This document shows, one piece after another, positions 23,473 through 35,808 of a stretch of DNA of 64,000 bases. Source of the DNA: Fragilariopsis cylindrus CCMP1102 (lineage: Eukaryota; Bacillariophyta; Bacillariophyceae; Bacillariales; Bacillariaceae); NCBI GenBank assembly GCA_900095095.1, contig FMBT01000151.1:29614-93613 (forward strand). The letters are read 5' to 3'. The position numbers and the translations under genes were made by a program. Positions within the stretch are counted from its first letter, which is position 1; the number at the start of each line of letters is the position of its first letter. The notes beneath the pieces are model-generated. The model made no database searches. It saw only the letters and a program-made list of their open reading frames with translations, and was not told the DNA's origin.

Positions 23473-24392
23473 TATGTATAGATCTATATATAAATCAAAT
23501 CGGGAACAATCCATAATTAATTTAGTGGAATGGAATATAATGAAATAAAAAGAAACGAAATATAATGACCAAGCAACAGAGGAAAAAATATAAAGATACT
23601 GGTGCAATTCAAATAATGAAGCTATACTAGCTGAAGTTGTTGCACGAGTCCTGTAGAGACGAAGTAAGATATAACCTTGTCTTCGTCGAACTAATAAATT
23701 TAGTAGAGTAAATAATAATGAAATTATCGACGATATCTTCAATTACTAGTAAATTCTAATCATTCCAATAAATTTCCAATTGAGATCCTCTCCGAAGCGA
23801 AGTTGACGATGCTCTTGTATATTTCTATGGACTGATGGAGATCATTCGTTGTCATTATTACCATCCACCCTGGACTGACTTGACATATTTTAATAGAGAC
23901 AACTGAACAATCAGCTATAAAAGAACTCCAATCCATAGTGCTTCCTTCCAACCAAATCACATAATTAATTGGCACGTATTTATCACCAGGAAGTAATGCT
24001 ATTATGTACTGTAGGGTTATTTTGATAGCATACTAGTACATCCTTACTCCTGTTTCACTTGTTTTGTTAATAATTCATACTAGTCGTACATCCGTCAGGG
24101 TTATTGTTAATACCACTCGCCTTTGTTTTCAACATCCCATGAACAAAAACTGATGTTATTTTTGTTTTGAATCCTTTTCTGTTTACAGAAAGCGATAAAG
24201 AGAAGTTCTTTTTCCTCTTCAGGAACAACGTCCTACGTCGTATTTGCGTGTTGTTATTCTTTATGTGAGTCGAAACAATGATGCGGACTCGTGCACTTTT
24301 ATTAATTCGAACAGGATTTTTTCCCCCTTCGAACCGAAGAGTTTAGTGATTTTTATCTTTTTAGAGATGCAGCACCTTCACGAGTTTCGTTC
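23473..24392. other. Intergenic apart from an exon-like minus-strand ORF
   Basis: Lies between the CNOT9 and SET gene 3' ends. The only coding-like piece is 23760-24008, listed separately. Confidence 0.4.
23760..24008 (-). CDS. Exon-like ORF of unknown function
   Basis: A minus-strand frame of 82 codons opens after a good 3' splice site (CCTACAG at 24015-24009) and runs to a stop at 23760. Its composition is protein-like and free of simple sequence: LLPGDKYVPINYVIWLEGS, FIADCSVV, GWMVIMTTNDLHQS. There is no in-frame ATG near its 5' end, so it would be the last exon of a gene whose upstream exons I cannot find before the SET gene. A GTAAGG donor-like site lies only 39 bases upstream, too close for a normal intron here. 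It may be a remnant or a shorter gene read with a frameshift. Confidence 0.3.
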   Translation of the reverse strand, partial: YIIALLPGDKYVPINYVIWLEGSTMDWSSFIADCSVVSIKICQVSPGWMVIMTTNDLHQSIEIYKSIVNFASERISIGNLLE

Positions 24393-26121
24393 TCAAACCC
24401 ACCAGGATCTTCTTGCCCAGGCCCCGGAGGTTCGTCTTGCGACGATGTTTGCGATCCTGCTTGCTTCTCTTCTCCGAAACTCCGAAAGTGTGTCTTCCAG
24501 GAGTCGAATGTGTTCCCCATAAGAGGCTTCCAAAGCTTCGTCTCCGGCAATGACAGCGGCTTCTATAGTTTCATCCGCCCTTTTTTTTTGGACGCCTGGA
24601 TGGGCATTTAGGGCCTCGAGCGCTGCATCGAATTCGTTCTCGTACTCAAACGACTTGCCAAGCCAGTAACCGAGACCGTAGGACGCCAGGAATTCTTCGC
24701 CTCGCAAGACCGGTTTGGTCGTCACGTAAACCATGAGCGGGGCAGGCCCGAACCCGCACATCACCACGTTGAAGACGCTTCGGTTGTTGTCGTCGGAACG
24801 ATCGTACCTTCTCTCTTCCGCTGTTGTCGTTCCGGTGCTCGATTGGAGGTAGTCAAACGCCAATTGCGCAGCGGACATCTCAATCTCGTTTGCCTTCTCC
24901 GCGAAACAATAGTCGTTTTTTCCCCGACCGCTTCGTGTTTGTTGTTGTTGTTCCTTTTGTAGTTCTCTGGAGGCGGCGACTACCGGCGAAAAGTCCGCAA
25001 AGGACGCATCGTTGACGTAGTGGGCGAGAAATAGCCCTTGGTCGGCATGATGGATTGCGGGTGGTTCTGGAGGTTCTCTTTTGGTTGGAAAGCAAGACCG
25101 CTCCGGGTTGACATCGAAGACATAGGTATCAGAGGGATCGACCATGGCAAACGAAAAATCGTCCTGGGTTTCTCCAAAGACCCCCGACTCGTCCTCGAAG
25201 TATACCTGGTCACTGGTCCCGATGATTCCGTTGCCATTACTGGTAGTTCTTGTTGCTGGTGACCGTCGGTTCGTTTTGGTGGTCGTCGTTGTTGGTGTTT
25301 TGTTGTAGGAAGGATCCGTACACTTTGTCCGATCGTTCGTGAATCTTTGGTGGACACCTGCCGTGCGCATAGCCAAGTGCGTGAATCCTTGTTGTGGAAC
25401 GAATGAATGTGTGTGTGCACGTGGGATGTTCGTTGGATCGTGTATGGACCCGAGTGGTGGTGTGGGCAAAGGCAATAGAGAACAATTCGTCAGTAGTAGC
25501 TAGGTGCAAGGTAAACAATCGAAGAGATAGCACAAGATGAATTCATTCGACACTATAATACGTAGTATACATGCCATCGTAACCAACATCGCAACAGCAC
25601 GACAAAAAAATAGTCCAAAAAGACGTACGGGTAAAAAGACACGATCTCGCCTTTCGAAAAGTCTCGTTTCGCGACCAATCCTTTCCCTTCCACCACTCCC
25701 TCGGAGGTGACCTCCACGCCCTCGAGGATGTCCCGAAAGGTAAATTTCCATCGCTTGGACGATTCTAGAAATGTTGGATCCTGTAAAATGTCATAGATTT
25801 CGAGTAGATCGGAAATATGCTTGGTCGATGAGGGCCGGAAACGATTAGCGAGTCCGAGGCGAACACTATTCCAATTGGTGGCGATCTCCGGAACGAAAAG
25901 GATTCGGCGTGTTGTAATTGCCGCTGTGTCCAAACGAAACTACAAAGGAGCAACCGAGTGAACCTTGTCATTTGTTATGCTCCTTCCAAGAAATCCGTTT
26001 TGAGGCGTGATGATGAAGAGTCTGCAGTTCGTCGTCCGTCCAATGTTCCATCAAATACAGTATCCAATTTTCCAACAATCAATACCAAAAGTAGTGAAAG
26101 GGACGATATGATGGATACCAT
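24393..26121 (-). CDS. SET-domain protein with N-terminal signal peptide
   Basis: Exons 26121-26059, 25939-25629, 25387-25358 and 25239-24393 join in phase to 416 residues; the 30-base exon 3 is inferred from frame and splice sites. The N-terminus MVSIISSLSLLLVLIVG looks like a signal peptide. The SET core shows GVVEGKGLVAKRDFSKGEIVSFYPIHALGY (split by intron 2), then AHYVNDAS in place of the usual NHSC region, and NVVMCGFGPAPLMVYVTTKPVLRGEEF followed by ASYGLGYW. The C-terminus is a charged helix. SET proteins are lysine methyltransferases. The signal peptide suggests the secretory route or plastid rather than chromatin, which is inference. Confidence 0.75.
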
Positions 26122-26609
26122 AAGATGATGGGAACAAAGGGAACATCATCGATTTAAAAAAAATCGAAAATTAGCAATATTCACATCCTCCACCTGGCGC
26201 GCGCTTCATTTTAACGGCTAAAATTGATTCGACTCATAAATATTTGAGTCCATGAGTCGAATGATGAGTCGAACGTTCGACTCATGAGTCGAACGTTCAA
26301 CTCACTGTTTGACATTACCGATATGCACATACATCTTCAACGAATCGAATGAATCAATCTCCATTCGCAGAACACGCATACACATTACAGAGTACTTGAC
26401 AACTTATAATAGTAGTATTTCTTGTAATTGTTCTTTATGAAATAAATGTAAATGTTTGATGAGAAAAGAAGGTAACTACTACGACAACTGTTCCATCGAC
26501 TCCTCCCCTCATACTACTAGCAGTAATATGGATCATTTAAGCACCAGTACTTGTGTATATCAGGCAATGATGGAATCTGGATTGATATCGAGAATGGAGA
26601 ACTTAAGGT
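26122..26609. other. Divergent promoter region between SET (-) and LRR (+) genes
   Basis: Holds a cluster of GACTCAT/ATGAGTC elements (26228-26302), including the 22-base palindrome listed separately. Near 26560-26606 a coding-like stretch (GNDGIWIDIENGEL) is read one frame away from the LRR gene. Confidence 0.5.
26264..26285. promoter_or_regulatory. 22-base perfect palindrome with bZIP-like half sites
   Basis: ATGAGTCGAACGTTCGACTC followed by AT reads the same on both strands, and a near copy follows at 26284-26303. TGAGTC is the half site of AP-1/GCN4-type bZIP factors. It lies between two divergent genes, so a shared regulatory element is plausible but unproven. Confidence 0.4.
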
Positions 26610-27790
26610 ATGACGTTAATTGCCGGTAGAGACTCAGGTGATATCATTGGACTTAGTGCACGTAGTTGTAGCAATGAACACATGGGAAGCTTAATGCCCT
26701 CTCTAAAAGAATACTCATCGACCCTACGAGTTGTTGATCTACACAATTATCGATACATTAGAAACCTTCATGAATCTATCGTTCTACAGAGGTTGATACT
26801 TTCACGTTGTGATCGTCTTGAAAAATTACCAGATTCTATTGGAAAACTTCATAACTTGATTGAGGTATGTATGTGAAAACTTTTTGGTTCGAATTTGTGT
26901 GCATCATTGAAACACGTATACTACTCATCGTCGTATCTATCATCTTTTTTGTTTTGTCCATCCATTCGTTTTTAGCTTGATCTGTTTGATTCGTTCCAGG
27001 TATCAGAGCTTCCAGAAGGTATCTCAGGATTACAAAGGTAAGTCATCTAGGCGCTATTATTTTGTTGATCAGTCTTTGATATACAGAGATAGAACTCCGA
27101 CTGACACATTGTTCTCTCTCTATCTCTCATTCGAATATATCTTCCACACACAGTCTGAAACGATTACGTATTGGAGGATCATCTGGTATTGCCAATAAAA
27201 GCCTACAACGTCTACCAGAATCTTTTGGCGAGTTAACCTCTCTCGAAGATCTTCAGCTTGACAAATGTAAAGCATTGAAGAGTCTCCCCGCCTCTTTTGG
27301 TGGACTTAAAAACTTGACCAGATTATCATTACGAGAATGTAAAGCGTTGAAGTTTCTACCACCGTCTATCGTACGATGTACAAATCTGATAGAACTTAAT
27401 TTGCTCAAATGTGTCTCTTTGAAGTATCTTCCACCAGATTTTGGATCCCTTGTACTACTCGAAGACTTGAACATGTTTAAATGTAAGACCGTGAAGGAAG
27501 TTCCTCACAGTATCGGTTGTTGTGGATTTTTAGCATTTATTGATTTAAGGAAGTGTAAGAATCTTTCCAACCTACCCGATGAAATTGGAACTCTTAGTCG
27601 GTTGCGGATGCTCCATATCAGTGACTGCACTGGTATTGTTGAAATTCCTGATCTCATCGGAGAATTACCCAAGTTGGAGGTATTTCAATTTGAGAATTGT
27701 ACTTCATTGAAATCTATCCCATCATCATGTTACAAATTTCTTGATGATACAATGAAATCAAGGATGTTGGGACACGAATTCAACGAATGA
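26610..27790 (+). CDS. Leucine-rich-repeat protein, cytosolic type
   Basis: Exons 26610-26864, 26976-27037 and 27154-27790 join in frame to 317 residues. From residue ~60 the protein is made of 23-24-residue LRRs of the form LxxLxLxxCxxLxxLPxxIGxLxxL, for example LILSRCDRLEKLPDSIGKL and LNLLKCVSLKYLPPDFGSL. The C in each strand segment gives a disease-resistance-like LRR look. No signal peptide or membrane helix is visible. It is probably a protein-interaction scaffold. The true N-terminus may be longer: just upstream, one frame away, GNDGIWIDIENGEL reads like the start of related stramenopile LRR proteins, so one missing base near 26605 could hide it. Confidence 0.75.
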
Positions 27791-28378
27791 TCTTGATTTT
27801 GAATCTATTTTCATATTCCATATGAACTCTCTATTCCATATTACTTTTTCCTTTTTCCCTTTTTTGTTTCCTCTGCACATATAAATCTGCGCATAAACAA
27901 CTTTTAAATCTCCGCACTGTACAGTGCTGTACTGTACTATGGAGTTAGCTAAGTTAAACATTAGTCTATATTGTTGTTATATAAAGTCTCTATTAGTGCT
28001 AGTTTTAAAAGTATGCTGTGTGAAAGCATCGGGCCAGAACACGTGGTGAATATCGCAATAGTGTATATATTTTAAAAATTATTACAGTATGAAAGTCTAG
28101 TTATGGTTGGAATATTATCATTTTCTGAAATACACTCCCCCTGAAGGTCTGTGTAGCACATTCTCTCTATTTTACAATATATTTAAGCTATAACTGCTCA
28201 AGTTTAGTCTGAATAGTAGCTAGGCACAATATTAATCAATCATGCTTCTGCTACCATTGATATTGATGTTTCTTTTGCTTTGATTCCTTCCCCAGCCTCG
28301 GCGTCAGACCATTATCACTATCAGCCAACTCTGTAGTGAGCTCTTGAGTCTCACAGAGAGTAGATATACACGAACTTT
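27791..28378. other. Intergenic between convergent genes
   Basis: No supported gene. Confidence 0.35.
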
Positions 28379-29352
28379 TCACGCATCGGGAACGTATTCG
28401 ATACCAAGTTCCTCGTTAGTAATTTCTTCCCGCTCATCGGTAGTGACTTCAGATAAAGCAGATGACGGTTTTACGCATTTTTTGTATTTAATATAGTGCA
28501 AAAGAAGGCAAGATGCTATCCAAACCCAGAAGCAGCACATCTGTAGTACAGTTCTTGTATCGCTGTATCCAAAGGGTTTGAAGATGGTCATCGGTAGACG
28601 ATCGATAGACCAGAAGTCTCCCTCGATGGTATAGATGGTTGGAGTTTTACCGAGAACCTTTTCAAAGTTATTACAGCCACCGGTGAATAGTCCAGTAGAA
28701 AGGAGAATGAAAAGGCCAACAGTAAATATCGTCAAAGCTTTGGTACTTTTGAAATGTCGGTTTGCATAGTAAATTAGGACAACAATGAATCCACCAACAA
28801 GTAATCCGATAACGGCTGAAAGAGGTATGGCAACGATACCTTCTCCGTAAGGAAAAATGGAATCAAAAAGACACCACATTCAGCAACTTCACGCCAAATA
28901 TTCCAAGCTATGTTGAAACGGATAGACTTAAGGGTTATCCCGTGCGAGTCTATCGACTCGTCAATTGTTTCACCGTTCTTGATCTTCTTTACTTGAGCCT
29001 TACTGTAGTATAGGCCAAAAAACTTGGGCATTTTTAATGACAACTGAAGAAGGCATATCGCAGCAACGATCTTCGATACCCCCTCAATGATCTTAGCAGT
29101 TCTTGGATCGAAATCTCGAGACATGATTGCTAACGGTACTGCAACTGCAGCACAAATGACAACCGCTACCAATGCGGCCAGAAGAGATGATACGGTCACC
29201 GCTCGTAGAGCTTGGTTTTGCGTAATCGGTGAATTGTCCCAATTAGTCCGCAGAATGACAGTTCTGTACTCACCAATGATAATTCCACCCTCCAGAGTTT
29301 CTCTGGTAAAGATTGTTATTACAGCGAAATCGAGTAGGGAAGGGGCCGACAT
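28379..29352 (-). CDS. FTR1: FTR1-family iron permease (one-base frameshift)
   Basis: Begins [34 protein letters not shown] fits the REXLE iron-binding motif in the first helix of FTR1 permeases, and [10 protein letters not shown] is the second motif in a later helix. About seven hydrophobic helices are visible. In fungi FTR1 works with a multicopper ferroxidase in high-affinity iron uptake; no such partner lies nearby. The reading moves back one frame at the T5 run (28853-28857), from IPFF to [20 protein letters not shown], so one T is probably missing. Corrected, it has 324 residues. The C-terminal tail is acidic and cytosolic-looking. Confidence 0.85.
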
Positions 29353-30278
29353 TCTGTTTTGTGGTTGTTTCTATTATCAAGGGAGGAATGATTAACTTTC
29401 CCGGTGCGTGTTCTATCAATTTGTTTCGTCCCGTTTAGTAGTATGCAAATGCGATGGTTGTCAAAGGCAAATATTACATAAATCTTCTCTTCCTTCTACA
29501 CTTCACCCAGCAATCCAAGCTAATTCATATAACACTCTCGCAATGAATGCTTGCTTTTGCCGACATAGCATACAGTATATTATAATATTATTATGTATCA
29601 TGCACATGTGGGACTGATGTATCATGGCATGTCACAACTTCGAAAAAACACGATTACCGGTACAGAAAAATACTTGTTCACTTATTCTTCAGTTTTTTCA
29701 TTTGCATTTGTGGTTAGTTAGCACGTGCATTATTAATAATCTCGGCCACATAGGACGCGTGCATATATATTATTATTCGTTGTGTAATTTAATTTCCGAT
29801 CGAGGGCTGTGTGGGAACTTATTTGACGCGTGGGCACAAAACAACAATAAATAATGCTAGTACTTGAAGTAGGCTACTTCGAAGTACAGTACTTACGTAG
29901 GGAGTGTGTATAAAAACCACTTCGCTCGAGTAAATAAAAATTGTCACATTTTTATCCACGTATGAACAGAAATGTTCGGAAAAATAATATTATTTTTCGT
30001 AGAAAGGACGGACGTGATTAAATAGAAATCTAAATAAAATAACATACTGTACACTCCTTCACGGTGATACGTTACACTCTTCGATTTCAGCATAAGTACT
30101 CGTATTACATATTATATTCATTGTCCCGACTCTGCTTTCAAATAAAGCTTATTATTTGTATCGTTTTCATTCTTTAGGAACGATACCATTCGAAAATAGT
30201 TGTACAAGATTACTAGCACAGAAATTGCTGCTTTTTAATTAATAGGGAGGGAAATTAAAAAAAAGGTAGAAGTAAAAA
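29353..30278. other. Intergenic, 926 bases, between divergent genes
   Basis: The 5' regions of FTR1 (-) and BCAS2 (+). Short frames here are Cys- and Ile-rich and unconvincing. No motif stands out. Confidence 0.4.
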
Positions 30279-30956
30279 ATGAATGACGGCAACAACGATG
30301 GACAACCGGTCGTTTTGCTTGACTCACTTCCCTATGTGGAAACGGTTCATGAAGATTATGAGGAGTATGCTCTAGCTTTAATCGAGGAGGAGATGAAGGC
30401 GAGTGTACCACGATCTCTCAAAAAGATGCAACCGTTGAATTTCCGAACATCGATGATGCAAAAAGAGTACGAATCATTGATAGTTAAAGATGGTGGTGTT
30501 GAGGGGACATTGATATCAGTACAACGTCCGAAAGAACAACTTCTTTCATTTCAACCAAAGAAAATTGTAAAACCGACTACGATCGAAGAATGGAATGATA
30601 GTAATGCAATTGAACAGGCGAAGTCACAGTTTGAATCGGAAAGGATTCGTAGTCAAGTAATAGAAGTTGAAAAGGAAGAGGGGGTTGCAAACTGGAAGGA
30701 TCATATTACCAGCCTTGATAAGTTGGTATCATTCTGGACAAAATCATTACAAAAACAGGCAGAAATTGTTGAGGAAATTAACTTTCAACGACAACAGTCA
30801 CAGGAAAAACAAACTGGACCAGAATTAGAACGATTAAATCAAGATTATCAACAAGCATTATATCGAAGGAATCAATTGGAACATACTATCGAGGGATTGA
30901 AAAGGGAAAGTAATAATAATACTAGTACTAATAATGATCGGAAACGGAAAGCTTGA
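30279..30956 (+). CDS. BCAS2: BCAS2/SPF27, Prp19 splicing complex subunit
   Basis: A single exon of 225 residues, the same length as the animal protein. The N-terminal LLDSLPYVETVHEDYEEYALALIEEEM, the FRTSMMQKEYESL stretch and the coiled C-terminal half (NWKDHITSLD, NFQRQQSQEKQTGPELERLNQDY) match the BCAS2/SPF27 family. Its partners are Prp19 and CDC5L in the NineTeen complex, which activates the spliceosome in the nucleus. The ATG lies in an AAAAAATG context after a purine-rich leader. Nothing unusual. Confidence 0.93.
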   Translation: MNDGNNDGQPVVLLDSLPYVETVHEDYEEYALALIEEEMKASVPRSLKKMQPLNFRTSMMQKEYESLIVKDGGVEGTLISVQRPKEQLLSFQPKKIVKPTTIEEWNDSNAIEQAKSQFESERIRSQVIEVEKEEGVANWKDHITSLDKLVSFWTKSLQKQAEIVEEINFQRQQSQEKQTGPELERLNQDYQQALYRRNQLEHTIEGLKRESNNNTSTNNDRKRKA

Positions 30957-31150
30957 TGGAATTTGAAAGCAAATACAACAAGAATATTTATAGATAATAG
31001 CTTGAAATATGCTCATTAATTCTTCTCAAGAGTTTCGATATTTTAAATGAAGGGAAAATAAAAGGAAGTATCAACTACAAATTATGCTAGCAGTAACGTC
31101 AGAAGTATTAACACGACTCCTCTACTACAATATGTTTTTCAACTATCTAT

Positions 31151-34100
31151 TTATTCTTCCAAAATAGAAAGCATTTGTTGCAGAATAGGTTCCATTCTCA
31201 TTCGTGTTCTATACTGTGCTTGATTTAGTAGTATTTTGGTGGATTTAACAACATCTTCACCAAGCACATTCGATTCGGTTTCGTTTAATGAATATTCCAA
31301 GGAAGATTCGGTCTCAGACGTCGGAAGATATCTCAAGCATGCTATCATATCATCTTTCAATAATCCTTTGAATTCCTCTGAAACATCAGCCATAGCAACC
31401 GATAGTTTCTTCGTCTTTCGTATGCCCCATCCGTAGGCAGTACATACGGTGGAACACATTCGGAATACGGCAAAAATCGGTAAGATATAATTAGGAAGAG
31501 CGGAACCCACTGTTTTAGGACCAGTAGATACAGACGAAAAATTTTCACGAGCTATCTTCAATCGCATCAAGACTTGGTCCTGGATAATCTTAATTGATTC
31601 TTGCTCTCGCTGCTCCATTGAATCCTCGTCCATCTTTGGCATTCCGGCGTTGACTACAGCCAATACACGGCACAAGCTCAAAAATACATGCAACAACTCG
31701 CGACATCCAATCACATAGTTACTATCGCCATCTTCTCTTCCGTTGTGGAAAAATTCGGAAGCTTCCAAAATAGAGTTTAGGAGACTTTGAGTTCTTTTTT
31801 CCAGAACAGGACTTGGTTTGACAACCTTGCCTTTTTTGGGTCCTTTCATTGCATCGATGCACAAGGCAGCTCGGATCAGTAGCCCATGAATATGGCCTCG
31901 TCTCAATGTCGCTTGTACCATACTATTTTTGCTCTCTATATTAGGTTTCAACAAAATTGAATTTTGGTTCAAAATTGATTTATCACGATTATCAGACAAA
32001 TCATCGTCGTCGGCAAAGTTACAACGACCGGTACACGAAACAACGCTGAAGGCAGCGTAAGGATTATGTATTTCAGCCACCATTTGAATAACCCGCTCAA
32101 TGTCCTCATTTCCTCCTACGATACCTTGTGCTATTCCAATACCACCCTTCAGTATTGGATCTTCATCATAATCCATCCTCGGTACTGCAGATGCTAACAA
32201 GGGGGCAGCGTCTAATATCAACCCTTTGGAATAGAGAGATGTAAGGCTTTGATTCATCTTTTGTCTTTGAAAGACCATAAATTCATCAGCCTTCGTCAAA
32301 ATACCAGTATTCATAGCCCTACCAGCGAAGTCACCACAATCACGAGCTGTTCCTCCCTGAAAGCGTAAGAGTGCCGTACAAATATCGATAGCTTCATTGT
32401 ACAAACCTCCCTCAAAGAGGTATGGAAAGATCGCAAAGCTACAGGAATCGAGTTGGATGTGCTTCAGACCGATCGTCTGATAGAGTTCCCAGGAACGAGT
32501 GGTTGCATTTAATTGATGAAACACTTCTATGGCTAAAAATTTTAGATATGCATTGTCTGGTGAATGTTGGATGCCTGATTCTAAAAGAACAGCCGAAATA
32601 AATGTTGCATCACCACAATTGTTTCGAGAATCTTTTGTAAGAGTAGCTGTTGAACTGCCAATAAAACCAAATCGTCGCCAGGTTTGAGCTCCCTTTGCGA
32701 CTCCTCACCTTCGTTTGATGAGGTCAATGTCAAAGTTGCCTGCCATTCTCTAATTATCTCTACCCAATCGGGAAGATATTTATCTGCGAGATCGATATTT
32801 GCGGACAACAGTTTATGGGTTAACTTAAGAGCAAAGATGTATGCTCTAAGTTTCGCTTGACGTTCCTTATTACTACTAGAAGAAGTAGTATTTCCAGACG
32901 TCAGATTGGTTCTGCGCAAAGACTCAGCAAACTCTAGCAGCGAGACTGTGACGTCTTTATTTACATCATCGTTTTCGTTACAAATTAAAATGCTAAGATA
33001 ATGATCAAGATCCGTGAAGGTGCAGTTGGCACGATGTGCAAATGTTTCGGCGTATTGGCGAATGGCATCCCCAAGGGCCCTTATGGCGTCGTCTGACGCA
33101 TCCTGTCGTAAACGTCCAGTTGCTATTTCAACGATCATTAAATGGGGACCCCGTAGCGGATAACGCGAGTCTACTCTATCCTTGATAATATTTTCCACTA
33201 ATGCCTGCGTCAAACCAAGATCGTTGTTGCTTCCCGACATAGAGCACTCTAGATGCGCCTTCCAGCAAGACCAGTCATCCGGACTCGTCTGTAAAAGATT
33301 TTCGTATAAGAAACGTGCATCATCGAAACGATCCAACTTTTTCAATACTTCAGCAGTTTGTAGTTTTATCTGACTTTGTGACATAGTAACTCCAAACTCT
33401 AACGGACCTCCAACAGCATTGTCGGTATTGGGATCTGTGCAATCGGTTATAGGAATATTTTCCAAGATCTGGAGCATTTCATCCCATTTTGATTGTCGTT
33501 CTAATGCTCGTAAGCACAACATACTGATTTCTTTCGACCGCTGGTTCCGTTCATCTTCTTGTTTGAGTAGACGCATTCCCATCGATTCCGCCAATCGAGG
33601 CAATATCGATGATCGTTGGTCGTCTTCCGGTAACCATTCTAGTTGCCATAGGGCCGATTGACAAGCCCACGCGGTGGCGAACATTAGGGATGACTCGTCT
33701 TGCAAAGAAACGGCAATTCGGGCCAGCTGTAGGGAGACGGTTTGCATATGCGATAGGACATGTATTTCCAGTCTCGTTCTAGATTCGGTGCTCAATCTCG
33801 ATGGTGCCGCGAGAAAAGAGAGTCCAAATTTGAAGGTTTTGGTCAGTGCTAAGTCTGTCGGCACAGCATCAGCAGCTAGAGCGTACATCTGAAAGGCCGT
33901 CAGTGGTAAGTTTAGACTTTTGAGACTTATCGCTAGCGTGGCGAGAGTCGTTTCGTCCGTTATGATATCAGTCGGCTGATTCTCAGCAGAAAGTGAAGAC
34001 AAAATATCTATTTTCTCCGGTAGAGATGGTAGAATATCCAATCGATCTATCAAGTCCGATTGTGGTTGAATTTCATTCGTGGGTCGTTGTTGTTGTTGTT

Positions 34101-34470
34101 GTTGTTTCGGTGCCGGTTTCTTTTTTCCTTTCTTTCCCTTTTTCCCAGACACAGTCGCCGGTTCTACTTTGGGTGCTGCGGATGGAAACTTTAATAATGA
34201 CGAAGAGGATTCATCCACACTTTGTTGTTCCAGCATTGATTGAAGCTCAAAAAAGGAAGAAGGTGAAGCCGTCCTTCGTATTAGTACTTTGTTGAGTGTG
34301 ATCAAAGCTAGATGTTTTTGTCCTGTTTTCGTATACGAGTGCGCCAAGAGAGCACTCCCCAAAACATTGGAATCGGGAAGTACTACTGCTAATTTTATAG
34401 CTCGGCTATATTGATGTGCGTCAATGGCCGCATAGATCGGATTAAGTTTGGTATGGTCAGAGTTTGACAT
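31151..34470 (-). CDS. NAA25: NAA25/Mdm20, auxiliary subunit of N-acetyltransferase NatB (one-base frameshift)
   Basis: N-terminal TPR-like repeats (LNPIYAAIDAHQYSRAIKLA, LALITLNKVL) and the family signature RYPLRGPHLMIVE...YAETFAHRANCTFTDLDHY identify NatB subunit 2. The second half has WELYQTIGLKHIQLDS and YNEAIDICTALLRF, also typical. NAA25 anchors the catalytic subunit NAA20 to ribosomes for N-terminal acetylation of Met-Asp/Glu/Asn/Gln proteins. Two frames are needed: up to QQLLLQK, then one base back from DSRNNCGDATF, at an A4 run (plus-strand TTTT, 32633-32636). One added base gives 1106 residues, close to the family. A short basic/Gln insert follows residue 110. Confidence 0.85.
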
Positions 34471-35808
34471 TATAATATGTTATATAATTATATAATGGGT
34501 CCTCGAGATTGATCTTGATACTTGACGATACGCCTATACTAGTAACGTACTTAACGCTTGGGTCGTGTGTTGATTCTTTCCTTGCTTCTTTTTCTTCTTA
34601 TCCCTCTGCTAATTACTTGTACTTTAATGATACAGTAGGATAAATGTGCTACTATAGTTCGTTGTTTGATCAAATAATGAAATGAATGTTGTCGTCGTTT
34701 CCTTCCTATTCACTATCTCGAAATCTTAGCCACGAATTTTGAATGTTTAGGAGATTTTAATGTCACACACATGCTCAATGCACACGTGCTCACTGCTTAC
34801 CATCCAAAAAAAATTGAACATTAAGTTTATTTTCTCTAACCCCCCGAATACAATTTTAGTTTGCTTCCAATAGTAGTATCCCTCTTTCTCTTTCTAACCC
34901 CTCTAGCTTCCATCCTGCTACAAGAAGAGCAGCAGCTAAAGTTAGCAATCTCTGCTGTACAACGTGAAAGAAACAACAACATTAGACATAAGAAGATTTA
35001 TGATGACAATGGACTTATGATTATAAATAATTGAATAGGTTGCTTTTATTAAATGAAAATAGAAGTGATATAAATTATATCAAATTAAATTGAAAATATT
35101 ATGTTAATGTGGGAGGAATTATAATAAATAAGATCATCTGCTCAGCAGATATGCAGTAGGTGCAATATTCGTTGCTTTTTGATGGATGAAATGGATGCAT
35201 CAATACTACTACTCCAATTATTAACAGCCACATGGTAACAAAATTATAACGGAATCAAACAGATTTGTACAATATATATGTATGATATAAATATCACACT
35301 TCTTGTGCTCACCGATGATGGTGCAGATACTTATTTTATTAAGTATCTATCTACAATCTCAAGACTCCAAAACGTCATGTAGAAGTCTCAGATAAGAGAG
35401 CTCAAAGTTAAGTTGTGTGTAGTCAGCAAGGCTATGTGGAAAATCTTTGTACAAAAACTGCTGAGTAAGATCCACAAACTAAGCTAAAAATACACATATA
35501 AATATTGCATATTAAGAAGAAATGGCCGTTCTTAGTAGCATACTAGTTTGGTTTTATCCCTAACTTGATACTATGAATCTATACCAAAAAGTCAGGTAAA
35601 TATCTTCAATGAAGATCCATATTGCACTAAAAAAAGGCTTTGATTTACGTTTATCTTCACTCCTGAATTCGAAAAGAGAGTCTGCATACTTACATATATA
35701 TGGATATAGATATTCTTTCCCCTTTGTCATTAAATGTATACGTACCATTTCCCCCTTGTATATTTGTATGAATAACGCATAGGTTTACGATCGAGAAACA
35801 AAATTACA
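34471..35808. other. Intergenic, 1338 bases
   Basis: The longest gene-free stretch. It is AT-rich and holds no credible coding frame on either strand, and I see no RNA gene fold that I could support. Confidence 0.4.

Noticed and set aside
28853-28857. Programmed -1 frameshifting in the FTR1 gene
   Set aside because: The site (CCA TTT TTC) is not a proper X XXY YYZ heptamer, and many unrelated genes here show similar one-base losses.
31151-34470. SRP72 as identity for the TPR protein
   Set aside because: TPR-like repeats and a Lys-rich insert suggested it, but RGPHL...FTDLDHY and KHIQLDS are specific to NAA25/Mdm20.
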